A stretch of DNA of 64,000 bases from Candidatus Gastranaerophilales bacterium (GCA_944323135.1 CALURI010000008.1:1-64000); one strand, 5' to 3'. Counted from the stretch's first letter, positions 50,554 through 61,400 are shown. Translations and numbers: made by a program. Notes: generated from the sequence alone by a model not told the origin.

Positions 50554-50781
50554 ATGAATAAATTTGCGCAAACACTAATTCTACTCGGCAAACGAATAAA
50601 AGAACTTAGATTAGAACAAAATATGTCAATCAAAGATTTATCAATTAAGTCAAAAATCTCAACAAATTATTTGCAAAAAATAGAAAGCGGTAAAGCTGTC
50701 GGGATTAATACCTCACACCTATACCGCCTTTATAAATGTTTTAATTTAAAATCATTAAAAGATTTATTAAACTTTTACTGA
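50554..50781 (+). CDS. XRE-family transcriptional regulator
   Basis: A 75-residue HTH_3 protein: LGKRIKELRLEQNMSIKDLSIKSKISTNYLQKIESGKAVGI, with the recognition helix in ISTNYLQKIESG, then HLYRLYKCFNLKSLKDLLNF. AAAGGA precedes the ATG and a perfect promoter precedes that, so it should be well expressed. Its last 15 nt overlap the end of alaS in the opposite orientation. It is divergent from the HTH-dut unit and could regulate that promoter. Confidence 0.85.
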   Translation: MNKFAQTLILLGKRIKELRLEQNMSIKDLSIKSKISTNYLQKIESGKAVGINTSHLYRLYKCFNLKSLKDLLNFY

Positions 50782-53394
50782 TTTCAAATCACCTTCAATC
50801 TTAGATAAAATTTCATCTAATTTAGAAGCATCTTTTACACCGCCTTGAGCAAAATTTGGTCTGCCGCCGCCGTTGGCTCCTGTTGCACGAGCAATTTCTC
50901 CTACAATCTTACCAGCATTAATACCTTTTTTAACAAAGCTGTCAGATACTTTTACGGCTACTGTTTTCTCTGATGCGAGGATAACTATACTTTCACCAAA
51001 TTTATTAGCCATAAATTCAATACCTATCTTAATTGCATTTCCATCAAAGTTTTCGACTTTTGAAATAAATAACTTTCCGCCGTCAATATCTTGAACTTTT
51101 GATAAGAAAGTTGTAAATTTTGCACGGGCATTTTCTTCTTTAGCATGTGCCAAGTCTTTTTGAAGTTCTTTATTTTCATCAAGAAGCTTTTCAACACGTT
51201 CTACAATTTCATCATAATGAGCTTTAAACATTAAAGAAAGTTTATCCATTTCTTTAACTTTTGCATTCATAAAATCAAATGCAGAACGGCCTACAACAAG
51301 TTCAATACGTCTTGTACCTGCTGCAATTGCACCTTCAGTAACTATTTTTACTAAACGTAAATCACGAATATTTCTTGCATGAGTTCCGGCACAAAATTCT
51401 TTTGAAATACATATTTTACCATCAGTAATTGAAACAACTCTGACAATATCATCATATTTTTCGCCAAATAATGCTGTTGCACCTGTTAATTTTGCTTGTT
51501 CAATATCCATTACATCAGTTACAACATCATAACCTTTTGCAATCCAATTGTTCATGATTTCTTCAACTTTGAATATTTCGTCAGGAGTCATTGCACGTGA
51601 GAATGTAAAGTCAAAACGCATTCTGTTTTCTTCCACCTGAGAACCTGCCTGATGAACTTCATCACCTAAAACTTTGATTAATGCAGCTTGCAATAAGTGA
51701 GCTGAAGTATGATGTAATCTTATATTTTCTCGTCTTTGCAAATCAATTTTTGCAGAAACTTCTACGCCGACTAAATCATCACCGTTAATTATCTTACATC
51801 TATGGACAAAAAGTTTATTAACCTTAAAAGTTGTTAAAACTTCAAGTTTTACTGCCTGTCCGTTAGTTTTGATATCTTCTATTGTACCACTATCGCCAAC
51901 CTGACCACCGCATTCAGCATAAAATGGCGTCTTATCTAAAACAATGTCGGTGTATCCGTCGCCGTCAATTGTTGCAAGAATTTTTGCATTACATTCGTTT
52001 TCTGTGTAACCTATAAATTCTGTTGAACCAACTTTTTCTTCAATTTTTGCATACTTTATATCGCCTGTAACACTAATTTTAGCGGCAGCAGCTTTTGCTC
52101 TATCTTTTTGTTCCTGCATAGCTTCTTTATAACCGGCTTCATCTACTTTTAAACCGTTTTCTGAAGCAATTTCTTTTGTAAGTTCAAATGGGAAACCGTA
52201 AGTATCATAAAGTTTAAAAGCACTTTCCCCATCAATATCTTTTTTTGCTTCAATAAACTCATCTAACATTTTATAGCCGCGATCTAGTGTTTTTGCAAAA
52301 CGTTCTTCTTCTTTTTTAATTGTATCAATAATTTTTTCTTTATTCTTAATTAAATCAGGATAAGCTTCGCCGTAATTTTCAACAACAACATCGACAAGTT
52401 TATATAAGAACGGCAAATCCATACCTAAAATTTTTCCATGACGCAATGCACGTCTCAAAATCATTCTTAATACATAACTTCTTCCTTCGTTGCCTGGAAT
52501 AACTCCATCTGAAATTAAGAAAGTTACACATCTTGCATGGTCTGTAATTATCCTCAATGAAATATCAGTTTTATCAGATTTTTTATATGGGATATTACTC
52601 ATCTCAGAAACTTTATCCATAATCGGTTTTAAAAGATCAGTTTCAAAAGTTGAAGCCACGCCTTGACATACCATTGTAATACGTTCAAGTCCCATACCTG
52701 TATCAACATTTTTACTTTCCAGCGGAGATTGATTCCCTTCTTCATCTTGATAAAGCTCTGTGAAAACAAGATTCCAAATTTCAACCCATCTGTCACATTC
52801 ACAAGTATCAATTCCACAGCCTCTCGGATCATTACATTTATATTGTTCACCTAAATCATAATGAATTTCAGAACAAGGCCCGCAAGAACCTGATGCTCCC
52901 GGAGGTCCCCAAAAGTTATCCTTTTTGCCTTTACGTTTAATACGTTCAGCCGGAACTCCAACACTTCTCCAAATTTCATAAGCTTCATCATCAGTTTCAA
53001 AAATCGTAATCCATAATCTGTTTTTATCAAGTTTCAAAACTTCCGTTACGAATTCCCAAGCCCAAGGAATAATTTCTTTTTTATAATAATCTCCAAATGA
53101 AAAATTCCCCAACATTTCAAAAAATGTATGATGTCTCGGAGTTCTGCCTACATTTTCAATATCAGAATCTTTTCCGCCAGCTCTTGCACATTTTTGACAA
53201 GAAGTAGCTCTTGCAGGGTTGTACGGAGATTTAACGATACCTAAAAATATAGGTAAAAATTGCAACATGCCTGCAGTTGTTAACAAAACTGTCGGATTAT
53301 CAGGCACAAGACTTGAGCTTTCAACAATTGTATGTTGATGTTTATCTTTAAAATAATCTAAATATAATTTTCTTATTTGATTTCCGGTTAGCAT
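50767..53394 (-). CDS. alaS: Alanyl-tRNA synthetase
   Basis: An 875-residue class II synthetase that charges tRNA(Ala). N-terminal catalytic domain: SSSLVPDNPTVLLTTAGMLQFLPIFLG, ARATSCQKCARAGGKDSDIENVGRTPRHHTFFEMLGNFSFGDYYK (motif 2) and NVDTGMGLERI (motif 3). The editing domain has HTSAHLLQAAL (His/His pair, about 563-573) and CAGTHARN (about 666-673). The C-Ala domain ends with the glycine-rich GANGGGRPNFAQGG. GCGIDTCECDRW is a Cys-rich insert near residue 200. Length is normal. Ribosome site is weak. Its end overlaps the XRE gene by 15 nt. Confidence 0.98.
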   Translation of the reverse strand: MLTGNQIRKLYLDYFKDKHQHTIVESSSLVPDNPTVLLTTAGMLQFLPIFLGIVKSPYNPARATSCQKCARAGGKDSDIENVGRTPRHHTFFEMLGNFSFGDYYKKEIIPWAWEFVTEVLKLDKNRLWITIFETDDEAYEIWRSVGVPAERIKRKGKKDNFWGPPGASGSCGPCSEIHYDLGEQYKCNDPRGCGIDTCECDRWVEIWNLVFTELYQDEEGNQSPLESKNVDTGMGLERITMVCQGVASTFETDLLKPIMDKVSEMSNIPYKKSDKTDISLRIITDHARCVTFLISDGVIPGNEGRSYVLRMILRRALRHGKILGMDLPFLYKLVDVVVENYGEAYPDLIKNKEKIIDTIKKEEERFAKTLDRGYKMLDEFIEAKKDIDGESAFKLYDTYGFPFELTKEIASENGLKVDEAGYKEAMQEQKDRAKAAAAKISVTGDIKYAKIEEKVGSTEFIGYTENECNAKILATIDGDGYTDIVLDKTPFYAECGGQVGDSGTIEDIKTNGQAVKLEVLTTFKVNKLFVHRCKIINGDDLVGVEVSAKIDLQRRENIRLHHTSAHLLQAALIKVLGDEVHQAGSQVEENRMRFDFTFSRAMTPDEIFKVEEIMNNWIAKGYDVVTDVMDIEQAKLTGATALFGEKYDDIVRVVSITDGKICISKEFCAGTHARNIRDLRLVKIVTEGAIAAGTRRIELVVGRSAFDFMNAKVKEMDKLSLMFKAHYDEIVERVEKLLDENKELQKDLAHAKEENARAKFTTFLSKVQDIDGGKLFISKVENFDGNAIKIGIEFMANKFGESIVILASEKTVAVKVSDSFVKKGINAGKIVGEIARATGANGGGRPNFAQGGVKDASKLDEILSKIEGDLKSVKV

Positions 53395-53474
53395 AATCTT
53401 ATTCCCTTATAATTTTCTACATTATAAAAAAATTATATCTTAAACAAAAAACTCTTGCAAAAAACAAATAAAAA

Positions 53475-53527
53475 AGCCTTAATTTTGTTAAAAAAGTTTG
53501 ATTTAAAGCTTTTACAAAACTAAGGCT
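53475..53527 (-). terminator. Terminator of the hendecad-repeat gene
   Basis: AGCCTTAATTTTGT (53475-53488) and ACAAAACTAAGGCT (53514-53527) form a 14-bp stem with one mismatch. On the minus strand it is followed by a T tract. It lies 25 nt past the stop of 53552-54796. Confidence 0.75.
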
Positions 53528-53551
53528 AATAATAATTTTTATTAATTAATT

Positions 53552-54796
53552 TTATTTTTTAAATTTATCGAATAATTCATTAAAATTCTTTTTCTCAACT
53601 GATGATTCTTTGGTGCTTTCTGGTTGCTGAGATTCTTTAAGATTATTTGTTTTTTTAAGTTTTTCAGATTTAAATTCAGGAATTTCATAAAAAGGTTCAG
53701 GTTCTTGTTTGGGGAATTCATTTTCCGCATTTTCAGTTTCTTTTCCAAGATCTGCTGAAAGTTCAAGATTAATTTCTTTTCGTTTTCGTTCCAGCTCTCT
53801 GTCACTCAAAACAATTTGGTCAGAGAAATTAGCTAAATCATTTAACAATTCTTTCTTTTTATTGTGCGGAAGATTTGATTGCATAATATTATCTCTCATA
53901 TTTTCAACAGTTTTAACAGTTTCTGTTGTATGAGGTTGATATCCGTTTGTCAAAACATCTGAAATTTTAGAAGATAAAGACTCTAATTCCTGAGTTTCTT
54001 TTGCATTTTCCCGAACTTCATTTCTTGTTTCTGCTCCTTGTTGACGAACAACATTTTTGGTCTCAGTTGCTTCTTCATGAATTGTATTACGAGTCTTAAA
54101 CCCTTCAAATCTTACTGTATTTCTTGTTGCAGCTCCTTCATTATGTACAGCTTCACGAGTTGCTGCGCCTTCATTATGAACAGCTCTACGAGTTGCAGCT
54201 CCTTCACTATGTACGGCTTTTCTTGTCGCTGCACCTTCTCTGTCAACATTATCATTGATTTCTTCTGCATTGATATTATCATTATTAATAATAGCTTCAC
54301 CTGTGGCTAAAGTAATACCCGCATTAATTGCAGCATTTCTGTTATCATTCATGATAATATTACCTGCAATTTCTTCGGTACTTTTTTCTCTTGCATTAGC
54401 AATCTGAGTTAATGCAAAGTCTTTCCAATCTTCCAATTGTTGTTGGTAATTGAAAAATCCTTCACGCTTTTTCCCGCATTTTGTAGGATCAGGCATTGGT
54501 TCAAATTGCAATACAACAGTCGGAAATTCATGTTGTAGCTGCATATATGCTTTTTTTACATCATTGGCAGCAGTTTGCGTCATACGCATAGCATCATTTT
54601 TATCATTCCCTTTAAATTTTTCAAAATTAGTAATATCTTTTCCATAAACATTAAATTCTTGTGTTTTTTCAGGTTCCCCATTTTTCGGAAATTTAATATT
54701 AACCTTTGAAGCATCCTGTTTTGTAACATCAATTTGCTTAGTTTGATCAAATTGAGTTTGTTGAATTCCGTTTACACCGTTAATTTCATTTGCCAT
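53552..54796 (-). CDS. Coiled-coil protein with eight 11-residue repeats
   Basis: A 414-residue protein of unknown function. It starts MANEINGVNGIQQTQF with a Gln/Asn/Lys-rich polar segment, then an acidic domain (about 60-180) with CGKKREGFFNYQQQLEDWKD. Residues 184-271 are eight tandem 11-residue units, consensus V-[HR]-x-E-G-A-A-T-R-x-x, which should form a right-handed coiled coil. The C-terminal 140 residues are highly charged and disordered (FPKQEPEPFYEIPEF, ESTKESSVEKKNF). No signal peptide or membrane span. GGAG lies before the ATG. Possibly a structural or scaffolding protein; not in any family I know. Confidence 0.7.
   Translation of the reverse strand: MANEINGVNGIQQTQFDQTKQIDVTKQDASKVNIKFPKNGEPEKTQEFNVYGKDITNFEKFKGNDKNDAMRMTQTAANDVKKAYMQLQHEFPTVVLQFEPMPDPTKCGKKREGFFNYQQQLEDWKDFALTQIANAREKSTEEIAGNIIMNDNRNAAINAGITLATGEAIINNDNINAEEINDNVDREGAATRKAVHSEGAATRRAVHNEGAATREAVHNEGAATRNTVRFEGFKTRNTIHEEATETKNVVRQQGAETRNEVRENAKETQELESLSSKISDVLTNGYQPHTTETVKTVENMRDNIMQSNLPHNKKKELLNDLANFSDQIVLSDRELERKRKEINLELSADLGKETENAENEFPKQEPEPFYEIPEFKSEKLKKTNNLKESQQPESTKESSVEKKNFNELFDKFKK
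53984..54247 (-). repeat. Eight tandem 33-bp units (11-residue repeats)
   Basis: Within 53552-54796, V-D-R-E-G-A-A-T-R-K-A begins at residue 184 and is followed by seven more 11-residue units with decreasing similarity: VHSEGAATRRA, VHNEGAATREA, VHNEGAATRNT, VRFEGFKTRNT, IHEEATETKNV, VRQQGAETRNE, VRENAKETQEL. The first four are nearly identical and recent-looking. Confidence 0.85.
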
Positions 54797-55017
54797 AAAA
54801 TTTCTCCTTTAAATTAAGATTTACACTAACAAATGATTTTTACGGAATTTTAAATAAAAAACTTTAAATAATAACCAAAAATCAATTTACATAAATTTAC
54901 AAATAAAAATTTTTGAATAATCTTGCAAAGAAAAATTTTTGTGTTAACATAAAATTTATGAGGGATTATACAGGTACCCCACTAAACCAAACACTTGTCT
55001 AAGCCCTCTGGATCCAA

Positions 55018-55091
<74 letters not shown>

Positions 55092-55094
55092 AAT

Positions 55095-55127
55095 AAAAAA
55101 GGACGGGATTTATCTCGTCCTTTTTTA
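55095..55127 (+). terminator. Terminator of tRNA-Arg
   Basis: GGACGGGA and TCTCGTCC pair with one G-U, with a poly-A run before and a T tract after. The 54797-55017 stretch upstream holds only a possible hairpin (GAGGG at 54960-54964 with CCCTC at 55004-55008) and promoter-like AT-rich DNA. Confidence 0.85.
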
Positions 55128-55269
55128 TTTGCAATAGATAGTCATGAGATAAGTACATACTTAACTTCCATTCCTCCTAAAACTTTTTAAAATTGACATT
55201 CTTTTTATTGTTATGTTACCGTTATAATAGAAGTAGAGATAAATTTATCTGTAAATTTACGGAGGGAAT

Positions 55270-56823
55270 ATGAATACTGATACCCCAATTATTCATAATG
55301 AAAAACATTTTAATCCTTGGATTGTAATGATACCGGTTATGCTTTCAGTCTTTATGTTCGCGTTAGACGAAACAATTTCAAACGTTGCATTACCTTACAT
55401 GGCCGGAAGCTTTTCTATAAGCCATAACGAATCTACTTGGATTATTACCAGCTATTTGGTTGCAAGTGGTGTCGTAATTCCTGCTGTTGATTTTTTCTCT
55501 AAACTTATGGGAAGAAAAACATACTTTTTGATAAGTGTAACTATATTTACGATTGCTTCTGTACTTTGCGGGCTTTCTAAATCTATGACAATGATACTGT
55601 TCTCAAGAATCTTACAGGGTATCGGCGGCGGTGGAATTATGCCGATTTCTCAGGCTATAATTTTTGAAATTTTCCCAAAAGAAAAACGTGCTGCGGCTAT
55701 GGCTGTATTTGGATTGGGTGTTGTTATGGCGCCGATTATGGGACCGGCTCTCGGAGGTTGGCTTACTGAAACGTGGTCTTGGCCATTTATTTATTTCATT
55801 AATGTCCCTTTTGGAATTATTGCTTTTCACTTGATTAAAAAACTTGTTTTTGATCCACCTTATGCAAGAAAACAGAAAAATGTTACAATGGATTATTCAG
55901 GATTTTTCTTCCTGTGCGTCTGGCTTTTAACTTTACAGATTGTACTTGATAAAGGTAATGATGCAGATTGGTTCGGAGCTGCTTGGATTTGCAAAACATT
56001 TGCTATTTCAATGATGGCAATGTTAGCATTCTTCACTATTCAAATAAAAAAAGAAAAACCATTAATAGATTTATCTATTTTAAAAGATAGAAATTTCTTT
56101 TTTGGAACAATTGTACTAATGGTATTAATGGGTGTAATGATGGCATCTGCTGCCATTTTACCTTCTATGTTACAACAATTAATGGGATATACGTCATTTT
56201 TAAGCGGCATTTCCATGGTACCCAGAGGTGCAGGTTGTCTTTTAGCTACTGTAATATGTGGTATACTTACAACCAAAATAGGAACAAAACCTCTTATTAT
56301 TGTAGGATTAGCAATTCTTGGAATCGGCGGTTTGATGTTCGGAGAAATTAATACAAATATTGCATTAGTTGATATTGCTTTGCCAAATATGGTATTCGGA
56401 CTTGGAATGATTATGGCAATGGTACCTATGATGAATTTATCTTGCAGTACATTAACAAATGATCAACAAACTAATGCTGCAGGTGTACAAAACCTATTAA
56501 AAAACATAGGCGCTGCTGTCGGCACATCTCTTGCAACAACAATGATTTCTCGTTTCGGACAAGTTCATCAGATGATGATGGTAGGACATTTAAATTTTTC
56601 AAATGATATTTATACCCAAAAATTAAATACACTTGCTGCAAGTTTTTCATCAGGTACAGATATATCAACAGCTTTAAATATGGCACAAGCTCAAATTTAT
56701 AACCAACTTTTGCAACAATCAAGTTTGTGGGGATATGTTGAAACATTCAGATATTTCGGAATAGCTGCATTTATAATAATCCCGCTTGTCGTAATTTTTA
56801 TCAAACATAAAAAAACTGCTTAA
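55270..56823 (+). CDS. DHA2-family MFS drug/multidrug efflux transporter
   Basis: A 517-residue, 14-helix antiporter of the EmrB/QacA type that exports drugs or small molecules in exchange for protons. Motif C-like GVVMAPIMGPALGGWL (about 155), motif A region DFFSKLMGRKTYF (about 77-88) and the family start ALDETISNVALPYMA (about 32) with the conserved Asp are present. Arg-rich SRILQGIGGGGIMPIS (about 110) is motif B. A very strong ACGGAGGG ribosome site lies before the ATG. TTGACA (55193) is 24 nt before TATAAT (55223-55228), too far for a normal promoter. No EmrA partner is adjacent. Confidence 0.92.
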   Translation: MNTDTPIIHNEKHFNPWIVMIPVMLSVFMFALDETISNVALPYMAGSFSISHNESTWIITSYLVASGVVIPAVDFFSKLMGRKTYFLISVTIFTIASVLCGLSKSMTMILFSRILQGIGGGGIMPISQAIIFEIFPKEKRAAAMAVFGLGVVMAPIMGPALGGWLTETWSWPFIYFINVPFGIIAFHLIKKLVFDPPYARKQKNVTMDYSGFFFLCVWLLTLQIVLDKGNDADWFGAAWICKTFAISMMAMLAFFTIQIKKEKPLIDLSILKDRNFFFGTIVLMVLMGVMMASAAILPSMLQQLMGYTSFLSGISMVPRGAGCLLATVICGILTTKIGTKPLIIVGLAILGIGGLMFGEINTNIALVDIALPNMVFGLGMIMAMVPMMNLSCSTLTNDQQTNAAGVQNLLKNIGAAVGTSLATTMISRFGQVHQMMMVGHLNFSNDIYTQKLNTLAASFSSGTDISTALNMAQAQIYNQLLQQSSLWGYVETFRYFGIAAFIIIPLVVIFIKHKKTA

Positions 56824-56891
56824 TAAGATTACCTTAAAGCGTATAGAAATAAATTATTTTCCCTTGTTTAATTAAAAAAAAGGAGGGAAAT

Positions 56892-57197
56892 ATGTTTTAT
56901 AATGTTTTAAAAGCTAAAGATATTGTCAGTTTAGGAGAAGAAAAATTTAAACGCGAAATTCTTATGCAAAATAATGAAAGCAGCCTTAATATAATAGCTA
57001 TTAAAAAAAATGAGATTATCGATACACATACATCAACTTGTGATGCGGCAGTGTATGTTCTTGACGGAGAAATTGAGATGCATTTTGATGCAGAAAAATT
57101 TAAGGTAGATAAAGGCGAAATTTTAATGTTTAAAAAAGATACAGAGCACAAAGTTGCAGCTTTAAAAGACAGTAAATTTTTATTAATTAAAATTTAA
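56892..57197 (+). CDS. Cupin-domain protein
   Basis: A 101-residue single-domain cupin. The first cupin motif is degenerate (IDTHTSTCDAAVYVLDGEIEMHFD, with one His where two are usual) and the second is GEILMFKKDTEHKVAAL (one His). The beta-barrel pattern is clear but the metal ligands are incomplete, so it may sense or bind rather than catalyse. AAAAGGAGGG is a near-perfect ribosome site. It begins 68 nt after the MFS stop; a promoter between is not evident, so co-transcription is possible. A bidirectional terminator follows. Confidence 0.82.
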   Translation: MFYNVLKAKDIVSLGEEKFKREILMQNNESSLNIIAIKKNEIIDTHTSTCDAAVYVLDGEIEMHFDAEKFKVDKGEILMFKKDTEHKVAALKDSKFLLIKI

Positions 57198-57230
57198 AAA
57201 TGTATAATTAAATTATTTCTACAAATAAAG

Positions 57231-57252
57231 AGCCCTTTTTATAAAAAGGGCT
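57231..57252. terminator. Bidirectional terminator
   Basis: AGCCCTTTTT (57231-57240) and AAAAAGGGCT (57243-57252) pair with a 2-nt gap, flanked by A and T runs. It is shared by the cupin and parvulin genes. Confidence 0.85.
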
Positions 57253-57282
57253 TTTTTGATATTGATATGTTTTTATTATTTA

Positions 57283-58434
57283 TTATTTTTTAGTTTTGGC
57301 ATTTGCTTCTTCTTGCATTTGTTTTTCTTGTTCTGCACTCTTTTTGATAGTTTCCTGAACACCTTTTTGAACATTTGCAGGATCATAATCAGGATTTACA
57401 TATTCAATTTTTGCATTTTTCTTCAATGATTCTGTAAGGTCATCAATAAGTTTAAGTTGTTTTTGATTTTCAAGATAAGCTTTAATATTATCTTTCACTT
57501 TTTCAAAAGGTTCTGTGCTTGCTGCAGCTCTGTCAGTAACCATTATAATGTGATAACCGTATTGAGATCTTACAGGTTTATCAGAAATAGAATTTGGCTT
57601 CATTGAAAATGCGGCTTTTGAAAATTCCGGAACCATATCTTTTTCTGCGAAGAATCCTAAATCACCGCCTTTAGAAGCTGTTGTTGTGTCTTCAGAATTT
57701 TCTTTTGCAAGTTTTGCAAATTGTGTCATATCTTTTTTAGCTTCTGCTAAAATTTGATTAGCTTTAGCTTCTTTTGCTTTTATCTCTTCTGCAACTTTTG
57801 CTTTTACCGCTGCATCATCAAGATTTTTATTATTTGGATCTGATTTAACAATTTCTGTTATTTCTTGAGGATTTACTGCAATAAGAATATGAGAAGCTCT
57901 TACTCTGTCAGGATGTTTAAATTTATTTAAGTTGCTGTCATAGAATTTTTTAGCATCCGCATCAGAAACTGCTGCTGTACCTAAAGATTTTGCAAGTTTT
58001 TTCATTTTAACTTCTTCTTTTAAATCTCTTTTAAAGTCAGCATTTGACATACCGTATTGTTTCAAAAGAGCGTTAAGTTGTTCTTTTGAACCTAATTTGT
58101 CGATAATTTCTTTTACAGCATCATCTACATCTTGATTTGTAACTTTTATACCGCGTTTTTGCATTTCTTGATCAAGAAGTGATCTTACAATTAATTCATT
58201 AATAACTCTTTCTTTAATTAAAAGATATAAAAAGTCGTTCTTACCATCTTTAACATTTATACCAAAAGCTTTTGCAAATCCGGTATTTGCTTGTTTATCA
58301 AATTCCTGATCAAACTGACCTTGCGTAATTGTTTGGTCATTAACTTTAATAATAGCCTCACCTGATTTCAAGCCGCATCCTGTAAATAATACTGCTGAAA
58401 GCGCAAGCGTTGCCAGTAATTTTTTCCCTCTCAT
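57283..58434 (-). CDS. Parvulin-type peptidyl-prolyl isomerase lipoprotein (SurA/PrsA-like)
   Basis: A 383-residue exported folding factor. MRGKKLLATLALSAVLFTGC is a lipoprotein signal with lipobox FTGC, so it is lipid-anchored outside the inner membrane. An N-terminal chaperone region (IIKVNDQTITQGQFDQEFDKQ) is followed by a parvulin domain: VRASHILIAVNPQEI, then after an insert FAKLAKENSEDTTTASKGGDLGFFAEKDMVPEFSKAAFSMKPNSISDKPVRSQYGYHIIMVTDR. The insert is about 60 residues and charged. The C-terminal tail is disordered. The ATG at 58434 has GGAG 6 nt upstream; the frame extends 15 codons further without a ribosome site. It begins 25 nt after mfd, so likely the same operon. Confidence 0.9.
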   Translation of the reverse strand: MRGKKLLATLALSAVLFTGCGLKSGEAIIKVNDQTITQGQFDQEFDKQANTGFAKAFGINVKDGKNDFLYLLIKERVINELIVRSLLDQEMQKRGIKVTNQDVDDAVKEIIDKLGSKEQLNALLKQYGMSNADFKRDLKEEVKMKKLAKSLGTAAVSDADAKKFYDSNLNKFKHPDRVRASHILIAVNPQEITEIVKSDPNNKNLDDAAVKAKVAEEIKAKEAKANQILAEAKKDMTQFAKLAKENSEDTTTASKGGDLGFFAEKDMVPEFSKAAFSMKPNSISDKPVRSQYGYHIIMVTDRAAASTEPFEKVKDNIKAYLENQKQLKLIDDLTESLKKNAKIEYVNPDYDPANVQKGVQETIKKSAEQEKQMQEEANAKTKK

Positions 58435-58459
58435 AGTGTCTCCTTTTTTAATATCTGAT

Positions 58460-61400
58460 TTATTTATAAGCAAATTCATTACTTACTTTATATATATAAT
58501 AAAACAAATCTGTTAAAATGTTAAATATTTCATTAAAATTCATATAGGAATTATTTAATAATAATATAGAATTTCCATCTGTACAAGCTTTTGGAGCTAT
58601 TGTAAATTTTATACGTTTCAATATTTCAGAAGGCAATGAATGCTGTATAATTTTCCATTCCGGCTGGCTAAAAGGTGTGTAAATCCTTATATTATCTTCG
58701 GTTTCTCTTATTAATGAAATTTTTACCTCTGTAGCTGCAAGTCTTATCCTGATAAGTTTTATTAAATTTTCAACACTTTCAGGAGGTTTGGCAAATCTAT
58801 CTTTCCATTCCTCGGTTATATAATCCAATTCAACATCAGATTTTACATCCGCCAAACGTTTATATTCAATCATTTTTTGTTCTGCTGAACCTACCCATTC
58901 ATCAGGAATAAATGCTGTTACATTAATATCAACAATAGTAGGTTCAGATTTTTCAACAGCTTGACCTTGAAGCTCTTGAACTGTCTCTTCTAATAATTGA
59001 CAATATGTATCAAAACCTACATTCACCATGTGACCGTGTTGTTTTGTACCTAAAATATTACCGACTCCTCGAATTTCAACATCACGCATTGCAATTTGAT
59101 AACCGCTTCCGAGATTTGTAAACTCTTTTATAGCCTTCAATCTTTGGACAGCATCCGGAGTAATTTCCTTTGATTTTGTATATAAACAATAACAATAAGC
59201 CTGTCTTTGAGAACGTCCGACACGGCCTCTAAGCTGATAAAGCTGTGCCAAGCCAAACTTATCAGCATTATGGATAATCATAGTATTTGCATTTGGGATA
59301 TCAATCCCGTTTTCAATAATTGTGGTTGCCAGAAGAATGTCATACTCATGATTTGCAAAATCTATGATAACTTTTTCCAAAGTTTTTTCATCCATTTGCC
59401 CGTGTCCTATTGCAATACGTGCATTGGGAACAAGTTTCTGAAGTTGAATTCTGAATTCATCAATAGTTTCTACCCGATTGTATAAATAAAATACCTGTCC
59501 TTCACGGTCTAATTCATGAATTATTGCATTTTTTACCATGTTTTCATTCCACTCGCCGACATAAGTTTTTATCGGAAGTCTGTTTTTTGGCGGAGTATTA
59601 ATTATTGACATATCTTTTATACCGGATAATGACATGTATAATGTCCTTGGAATTGGGGTTGCAGACATTGTAATAATATCAATATTTTCACGGAATTGTT
59701 TTAATTTTTCTTTATGTCTTACACCAAAACGATGTTCTTCATCAATTACTAAAAGACCTAAATCTTTAAAAATAATACCTTCTTGCAAAAGTCTGTGAGT
59801 CCCGACAACAACGTCGCATTCACCTGTTGCAAGATGCTTAATAGTTTCCTTTTGTTCTTTTTGAGAACGAAAACGGGATAAAAGTTCAACATTAACCCCA
59901 AATGGTTTAAATCTTTCACTTATTGTTTGATAATGCTGAAATGCCAAAATTGTTGTCGGAACAACAACAGCAACTTGTTTCCCTGATGTTACTGCTTTAA
60001 ATATTCCGCGCATAGCAACTTCGGTTTTCCCAAACCCTACATCGCCGCATATCAACCTATCCATTGGTTGTTCGCTTTCCATATCAGCCTTAACATCATT
60101 GATAGCCTTCATCTGATCAGGTGTCTCTGTGTATTCAAAAGCCTCTTCCATTTCAACCTGCCAAGTTGTATCAGGCAAGAATTGAATTCCTTGTTGCATT
60201 TTGCGTTTAGCATAAAGTCTTAATAAATCATAAGCAACTTGTTCAACTTCTTTTTTAACACGAGTTTTAGTATTCTCCCAGTCTTTTCCGCCCATTCGGG
60301 AAAGTTTTGGTTTTATAGCTCCTGAACCTCTGTATCGTACAAGCAGATTTATCTGTTCTGCAGGGATATGCAGTCTGTCTTTATTTGCATATTCAATAGT
60401 TAAATAATCTTTTAACTGGCCGTCAATTTCTTGCTGTGATAATCCTTTGTATATTCCGACACCATGAATACTGTGAACAACATATTCTCCCTCTTTTATA
60501 TCGTTAATATTTTCGATATACTCCGGTTTTTCTTTGTAATAAGAACGCTTTGTAGAGGTAATTTCTTTTGTACGTTTATTAAATAGTTCTCTGTCCGTAA
60601 TTATTATGGTTTTAAAATCTTCTAAAACAGAACCGTGAGATGAAATACTCTCATTATATTCAATATCAAAAATATTACGCTCTGCAAGAATTTCCTTAAC
60701 CCTTTCAGGATAATCAGTTGCGATTATAATTCTGTAATCGTTTTTTAAAGCTATGAAATTTGCGATATCATCAAGTTTTGCCCCAAAATTTTGAATAGTT
60801 TGAGTATTAAATTCAATAACCTCATCCATTTCACTGTCAAGAAAATTATTAAACCCAACCTTTACAAATCCAGCACACTTTTGTATAAATTCTTCAAAAG
60901 GCAGATGATTACGCCCTTTTAAATCAATATTAAGACCAAGTTTTAAATTTTCTTGAAGTTGTTCTTCAAAATTTTTATCTAAATTTTCATACTTTGTATA
61001 AATTTCAGAAGTTTCATCAAAAACAAGAATATAATCTTTAAAATAATCTAAAATGCTTACAAAATCAGAATTAAAGTAATTTTGATATACTTCAATCCCC
61101 TCAAAATACCCATCATCATCTTCAGGTTTAATTTCAGAGGGAATTCCTTTTTCAATCGTAAATTTATACATCGGCATAACTTTTGCTGACTTTAATTTTT
61201 CGATTGATTTTTGAGTTTCGTTGTTAAAATATCTGATATCAACAATTTCATCTCCCCAAAGTTCAACTCTTACAGGATGTTTATCTAATGAATAAAAATC
61301 TATTATATCTCCTCTTATGCTGAATTCTCCTATATCAGAAACCATAGTTGAACGTTGAAATCCCAGATTTATAAATTTTTGTGCAAGTTCTTTTATATCA

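Noticed and set aside
53542-53805. Lys/Asn-rich minus-strand frame
   Set aside because: It lies in another frame of the charged C-terminal part of the hendecad-repeat gene and has no ribosome site.
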